NCBI GenBank assembly: GCA_025456385.1
Contig: JALOKS010000004.1
Span: 1-27,156, forward strand
Direction of reading: 5' to 3'
From: Thermoanaerobaculales bacterium
GTDB taxonomy: Bacteria; Acidobacteriota; Thermoanaerobaculia; Thermoanaerobaculales; Sulfomarinibacteraceae
DNA length: 27,156 bases
The notes under the pieces were generated by a model. That model was not told the DNA's origin. It saw only the letters and a list, made by a program, of their open reading frames with translations, and searched no databases. The translations under genes and the position numbers were made by a program. Positions 24,067 to 27,156 of this stretch are shown one piece after another (position 1 is the stretch's first letter; every line of letters begins with the position of its first letter).

Positions 24067-24520
24067 CGTCCCATCCTCCCGCCCGCCACCTGTCTGCCAT
24101 CAGCACCGAGGTGTCGAGCACGGTCACGGTTTCGTCGTCGACGGACAGCGCACCCTGGATCAGGCGCCCGTCGTCCGGCGACTGCGGGCCCGAGAACTCG
24201 GCTACCCGCAGCGCCGCGTCGACGGCGAGGCCGACCGCGGGCGCGCGGCGCTCGCTCCGGCGCCCGAGGACCACCGTCACCCGCTGGCTGGTCTGCGCAG
24301 CGCCGCCCTCGGCGAGCGCGTGCAGGTCGAGCACTGCGAGCGGCTCGCCGCCGTACTGGGCGAGACCGAGCAGGCGGGGTCGCGCGCCGGGCACCGGGTG
24401 GCAGACCAGGCCGCGCACCACGAAGCGCACGTCACGCGCCGGCAGGGCGTAGGCTGCGCCCCCGGCGCGAACCAGCAGCCACCGCCGATCTCCCTGAGCC
24501 GTCTGGGGTTTCTCGTCCAC
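24059..24520 (-). CDS. cheW: Chemotaxis coupling protein CheW
   Basis: CheW links chemoreceptors to CheA in the signalling array. The 153-residue product is a single CheW-like SH3-type domain: RRWLLVRAGGAAYALPARDVRFVV at the start, then a typical LLGLAQYGGEPLAVLDLHAL (about 50-70) and VGLAVDAALRVAEF, ending with VTVLDTSVLM. The sequence is divergent at the usual arginine contact positions but keeps the domain pattern and length. The GTG start lies 12 bp after the stop of the membrane protein gene, without a clear ribosome-binding site, so translation may depend on re-initiation. It overlaps the receptor gene by 8 bp. Context with mcp, cheA, cheB and cheR makes the call firm. Confidence 0.88.
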   Translation of the reverse strand: MDEKPQTAQGDRRWLLVRAGGAAYALPARDVRFVVRGLVCHPVPGARPRLLGLAQYGGEPLAVLDLHALAEGGAAQTSQRVTVVLGRRSERRAPAVGLAVDAALRVAEFSGPQSPDDGRLIQGALSVDDETVTVLDTSVLMADRWRAGGWDDD

Positions 24521-24532
24521 GGCGAGAGGATA

Positions 24533-25414
24533 TCACCGCCCTGGTGGCGCGCCTGTGTCCGGCGCCGGGAGGGAGACCGCGGCGCCGCCGCCGGCCGCCG
24601 TCCAGTCAAGCTCCGAGCCGCGCAGGCTGTGGGGAATCAGAAACACCCCCATCATGATCAGCCAGCCAGCCGCCACGGCGAGCCGCGTCCTCCGCCCTGA
24701 GAGCGCTGCCAGGGTCGCAGGCAGCCAGGCCAGAAAGGCGACCGCCGTCTTGTTGTCGGTGAGGTCCGTGCCGAAGGGCCAGCCCGTCCAGTAGCTGCCG
24801 AAGGCGGCCTTCTGCACCATCGGCCCGAGCACGAGCCCACCGACGACCAGCAGCGCCATCGAGATCACGACCTGGCCGCGGGCCGGACCTCCCCCGGGGC
24901 GCAGGACCTCCAGGAGGGCGCGGGTCGAGACCAGCATGCTCGCGAACATGGCGAGGATGTGCGGGACCAGGATCCCAGCCGGCACCGGGTCGCGGAAACG
25001 CGCGACCACCGTTCCGGCCGGCGGCAGCTGCGGCGCGCCCGGGCCGTTGCCGAGGCGGACGAGGTACTCGACCTTGCCCGCGGCGGGCTGGCGCGGCACC
25101 GCGGCGGCGACCCGCCCGTCGCCTCCGACCGTCATGGCGAGCTCTCGGTAGTCCTCGGCGGTCGGGTAGCGCCGCCAGGCGAGGACGGCGCCCAGCTCCG
25201 CCGCCGCCGGCGGCAGGCTGACCACCAGACTGTCCCGGCCCTCGCTCGAGCGCGGCAGGCGGAAGCGCAGCTCGCTGCCGTCCGCGAGGAGGACCTCGCC
25301 GCGCAGCGGATGGCTGGGACCGGTGAGGCGCTGGAAGACGGCCAGGGTCACCGTCAGCACGAAGGCCGCGGCCCACAGGGCGACGAGCACCCAGGTGCGG
25401 GTCGGCGCCGCCAC
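24533..25414 (-). CDS. Integral membrane protein of unknown function
   Basis: No characterised family is recognised. The 293-residue protein has one N-terminal membrane helix (about 7-26), a beta-rich soluble section (about 33-142, including LRGEVLLADGSELRFRLP and VEYLVRLGNGPG) probably facing the periplasm, then four helices at about 147-168, 183-202, 222-240 and 245-262. Between the third and fourth helices is the striking stretch QKAAFGSYWTGWPFGTDLTD, followed by NKT, and an IPHSLRGSELDW motif follows the last helix. These look conserved enough to define a family. The GTG start is 3 bp after the cPGS-like gene stop, and the stop is 12 bp before cheW, so it is almost certainly co-transcribed with both. 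Confidence 0.85.
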   Translation of the reverse strand: MAAPTRTWVLVALWAAAFVLTVTLAVFQRLTGPSHPLRGEVLLADGSELRFRLPRSSEGRDSLVVSLPPAAAELGAVLAWRRYPTAEDYRELAMTVGGDGRVAAAVPRQPAAGKVEYLVRLGNGPGAPQLPPAGTVVARFRDPVPAGILVPHILAMFASMLVSTRALLEVLRPGGGPARGQVVISMALLVVGGLVLGPMVQKAAFGSYWTGWPFGTDLTDNKTAVAFLAWLPATLAALSGRRTRLAVAAGWLIMMGVFLIPHSLRGSELDWTAAGGGAAVSLPAPDTGAPPGR

Positions 25415-25417
25415 CGC

Positions 25418-26740
25418 TCAGCCCCGGCGCACGACCCGCGCCACCATCTCCTCGATGGCGCCGGGCTCCACCTCGGCGAGCTCGTAGCCGACGTTGGCGA
25501 CCGGTTTGTTGACCTTGAGGATGCGCGCCAGCTCGATCGGAGTACCCTCGACCACGACGTCGGCCGGGGTCGCGTTGATGGTCTCCTCGAGCTCTCGCAC
25601 CTGGGCCTCGCCGTAGCCCATCGCGGGCAGGATCTGCGCGGCGTTGGGGTACTTCGCGTAGGTGTTCTTGATCGAGCCGACGGCGAAGGGCCGCGCGTCG
25701 ACGATCTCCGCCGCGCCGGCCTGCTTGGCCGCGAACCAGCCCGCCCCGTAGGTCATGCCGCCGTGAGTCAGGGTCGGCCCGTCCTCGACCACCAGCGCCC
25801 GCTTTCCGGCGATGAGCTCGGGCTGGGTGACGGTGATGACCGAGCGGCACTTGATGATCCGCGCCGAGGGGTTGGCCGTGCGGCAGGTGTCGAGAACCTG
25901 CTCCACCTTGACCGGGTCGGCGGTGTCGACCTTGTTGACGATCAACAGGTGGGCCATGTGGAGGTTGGTCTCGCCTGGGTAGTAGGTGAGCTCGTGCCCC
26001 GCACGGTGGGGGTCGACCAGGGTGATGTGGAGGTCAGGCCGGTAGAAGGGCGTGTCGTTGTTGCCGCCGTCCCACAGAATGACCTCGGCCTCCTTCTCGG
26101 CCTCGCGCAGGATCCGCCCGTAGTCGACACCGGCGTAGACCACGAAGCCGTTGTCGATGTGCGGCTCGTACTCCTCGCGCTCCTCGATCGTGCACTGATG
26201 GCGGTCGAGGTCCTCGTAGGTCTCGAAGCGCTGGCAGGCCTGCTTGGCGAGATCGCCGTAGGGCATCGGGTGGCGGATGGCGACGACCTTCTTGCCCATC
26301 GCCTTCAGGATCCGCGACACGTAGCGGGTGGTCTGCGACTTGCCGACGCCGGTCCGCACCGCGGTGATGGCGATGACCGGCAGGCTCGACTCGATCATGG
26401 TCCGGGTCGCGGAGCAGATCCCGAAGTGGGCGCCCCACGCGATCACGCGGCTGCCGATGTTCATGACGTAGGTGTGCAGCACGTCGGAGTAGCTGAACCA
26501 GACCTGCTCGACCGCCTGCTCGCGGACCACCCGCTCGAGCTCGGCCTCGGCGAGAATCGGAATGCCCTTCGGGTAGAGGGAGCCCGCGAGCTCGCTGGGA
26601 TAGGTGCGGCCCTCGATGTCCGGGATCTGGGTGGCCGTGAACGCGACCACCTCGAAGTCCTCGTTGTCGCGGAACAGGCAGTTGAAGTTGTGAAAGTCCC
26701 GACCGGCCGCGCCCATGATGACGACCTTCGTGCGTGCCAT
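25418..26740 (-). CDS. Cyclic 2,3-diphosphoglycerate synthetase-like P-loop protein
   Basis: The ATG at 26740 (GGGAGGA ribosome-binding site) gives 440 residues, near the length of archaeal cyclic 2,3-diphosphoglycerate synthetase. The N-terminal part (KVVIMGAAGRDFHNFN) is a Rossmann-like domain. A P-loop follows at about 127-136 (AVRTGVGKSQ), then VILWDGGNNDTPFYRPDLHITLVDPHRAGHE and a nucleotide-specificity-type LLIVNKVDTA. The archaeal enzyme uses ATP to cyclise 2,3-diphosphoglycerate; bacterial homologues are widespread and mostly untested, often annotated as GTPases. The open frame extends 16 codons further upstream without homology. It is the first gene of the seven-gene operon that continues through cheR. 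Family secure; product inferred. Confidence 0.85.
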   Translation of the reverse strand: MARTKVVIMGAAGRDFHNFNCLFRDNEDFEVVAFTATQIPDIEGRTYPSELAGSLYPKGIPILAEAELERVVREQAVEQVWFSYSDVLHTYVMNIGSRVIAWGAHFGICSATRTMIESSLPVIAITAVRTGVGKSQTTRYVSRILKAMGKKVVAIRHPMPYGDLAKQACQRFETYEDLDRHQCTIEEREEYEPHIDNGFVVYAGVDYGRILREAEKEAEVILWDGGNNDTPFYRPDLHITLVDPHRAGHELTYYPGETNLHMAHLLIVNKVDTADPVKVEQVLDTCRTANPSARIIKCRSVITVTQPELIAGKRALVVEDGPTLTHGGMTYGAGWFAAKQAGAAEIVDARPFAVGSIKNTYAKYPNAAQILPAMGYGEAQVRELEETINATPADVVVEGTPIELARILKVNKPVANVGYELAEVEPGAIEEMVARVVRRG

Positions 26741-26821
26741 GACTGTCCTCCCGGGGGGTCCATCGTGCGGCTCTGCGCCGATGGGCATGCCGCCGGGTGA
26801 AGCTGAACCAGCGGCGGAGGG

Positions 26822-26827
26822 ATTCTA
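26822..26827 (-). promoter_or_regulatory. Possible -10 of the cPGS-che operon
   Basis: On the minus strand TAGAAT lies about 80 bp upstream of the cPGS-like ATG; the -35 position (26845-26850, ATGGTT) is a poor match and borders the heptad repeat. A similar TAGAAT precedes lptFG. Confidence 0.35.
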
Positions 26828-26852
26828 CCATCTTCCGCCCGCCCAACCATTT

Positions 26853-26891
26853 CGAATTTCGGATTTCGGATTTCGGATTTCGGAATTTCCG
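26853..26891. repeat. TTTCGGA heptad repeat block, left copy
   Basis: About four tandem copies of the 7-mer GATTTCG lie between two short odd palindromes, CGAATTTCG (26853-26861) and CGGAATTTCCG (26881-26891). The segment 26855-26875 is the exact reverse complement of 27091-27111. Confidence 0.85.
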
Positions 26892-27080
26892 ACCACCCCC
26901 CCGGGTACCCGCGACGTGCTGCCAAGCGAGTGCGCAGTCGAGCGCCTGGTGGTCGGTCTCAAAAGCGGGAGCACTCCGCCACTCGCCGATCCATTCTGAG
27001 ATGAAGCTGTGACTCGAAACGGTCACCGTGGCCGTGGCACCGTGTGACGTCGCGAAACCGTGGGTGTGGGCGGGCGGAAA

Positions 27081-27115
27081 ATTCGAAATTCGAAATCCGA
27101 AATCCGAAATTCCGG
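27081..27115. repeat. TTTCGGA heptad repeat block, right copy (inverted)
   Basis: ATTCGAA and AATCCGA units in tandem, ending 3 bp before the guaA stop codon. It shares a 21-bp perfect inverted match with the left block, with 215 bp between the matching arms. On the minus strand it lies immediately after guaA and could act in transcript ending or stability. Confidence 0.85.
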
Positions 27116-27117
27116 GC

Positions 27118-27156
27118 CTACTCCCACTCGATGGTCGCGGGCGGCTTGGAGGTCAC
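27118..27156 (-). CDS. guaA: GMP synthase (glutamine-hydrolysing), C-terminal 12 codons only
   Basis: The last codons read VTSKPPATIEWE followed by TAG. This matches the nearly invariant C terminus of GuaA (DITSKPPATIEWE), the enzyme that converts XMP to GMP. The rest lies beyond the window edge. The gene is in the same orientation as the downstream cPGS-che operon but is separated from it by a 377-bp repeat-containing gap, so it is probably a separate transcript. Confidence 0.9.
   Translation of the reverse strand: MTSKPPATIEWE

Larger units (their letters stand above)
26741..27117. other. 377-bp intergenic region between guaA and the cPGS-like gene
   Basis: No plausible gene is seen. The region holds two heptad-repeat blocks in opposite orientation at its right and middle parts, a central 185-bp unique stretch (26893-27077) with no recognised element, and the leader of the minus-strand operon at 26741-26850. 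Reading frames here translate to the repetitive peptide pattern FRISDFGFRIS or its complement and are not genes. Confidence 0.6.

Noticed and set aside
20413..24657. A 1414-codon open frame on the plus strand across the whole cheA-mcp-cheW region.
   Set aside because: It lies antisense to clearly homologous che genes, its translation is low-complexity Arg/Ala/Gly/Asp/Leu sequence, and long antisense frames are expected at this GC content.
26797..27012. Short open frames in the guaA-cPGS gap on both strands.
   Set aside because: Their translations consist mainly of the repeat-derived FRISDFGFR or RNPKSEIRN pattern, with no ribosome-binding site or family match.
27030..27055. Sigma-54 promoter (TGGCAC ... 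GC) in the guaA-cPGS gap.
   Set aside because: The TGGCAC is not followed by TTGC at the required spacing, and its plus-strand direction points toward the convergent end of guaA.
26853..27115. A CRISPR array formed by the TTTCGGA repeats.
   Set aside because: The units are 7-bp direct tandem repeats without unique spacers, and the two blocks are in opposite orientations. No cas gene is nearby.

Overview
This is a gene-dense, very GC-rich stretch (roughly 70% by eye, not computed) from a Gram-negative bacterium: it carries an LptF-LptG lipopolysaccharide export permease, a sigma-54 gene and an Ntr/regulatory-type PTS cluster. The mix of an rpoN-hpf-ptsN-hprK-rapZ-EIIA-HPr-EI block, a fused LptF-LptG, Pro/Thr-rich exported proteins and a cyclic-2,3-diphosphoglycerate-synthetase-like protein fits Acidobacteriota (for example a Thermoanaerobaculia-like lineage) or a related deltaproteobacteria-like group. 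That placement is an inference from gene content only. No tRNA, rRNA, CRISPR array, transposase or phage gene was seen.

Region 1 (1-7250, + strand) is a tightly coupled regulatory operon: the end of rpoN, hpf, ptsN, hprK, rapZ, a mannose-family EIIA, HPr, EI and a small cupin. Most junctions are GTGA/ATGA-type overlaps. Enzyme I and HPr would pass phosphate from PEP to the two EIIA proteins, and HprK would modify HPr at Ser46. No sugar-transporting EIIB/EIIC/EIID gene is present, so the set looks regulatory rather than a transporter. Region 2 (7251-9962, +) holds an exported Pro/Thr-rich coiled-coil protein of unknown function, miaB, and a DUF151 bifunctional-nuclease-family gene.

Region 3 (9963-18039) is rich in chromosome-maintenance genes. 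parA-parB (+) are driven by a good sigma-70-like promoter and followed by an AT-rich island with TGTGGA repeats, then a single-gene LptF-LptG fusion (+). Convergent to it is a minus-strand operon scpA-scpB-thioesterase-serine hydrolase. A DEDDy-type 3'-5' exonuclease gene (+) diverges from scpA.

Region 4 (18042-26740, - strand) looks like one operon of seven genes, read right to left: a cPGS-like P-loop ligase, an integral membrane protein, cheW, a chemoreceptor with an unusual C-terminal Cache-like domain, a hybrid cheA-REC, cheB and cheR. The gaps are 12 bp or less, or the genes overlap. There is no free-standing cheY and no flagellar gene, so the output is probably not flagellar. A perfect AT-rich hairpin separates it from the convergent exonuclease gene.

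Region 5 (26741-27156) is a 377-bp gap with two oppositely oriented blocks of a TTTCGGA-type heptad repeat, followed by the last 12 codons of guaA (-).
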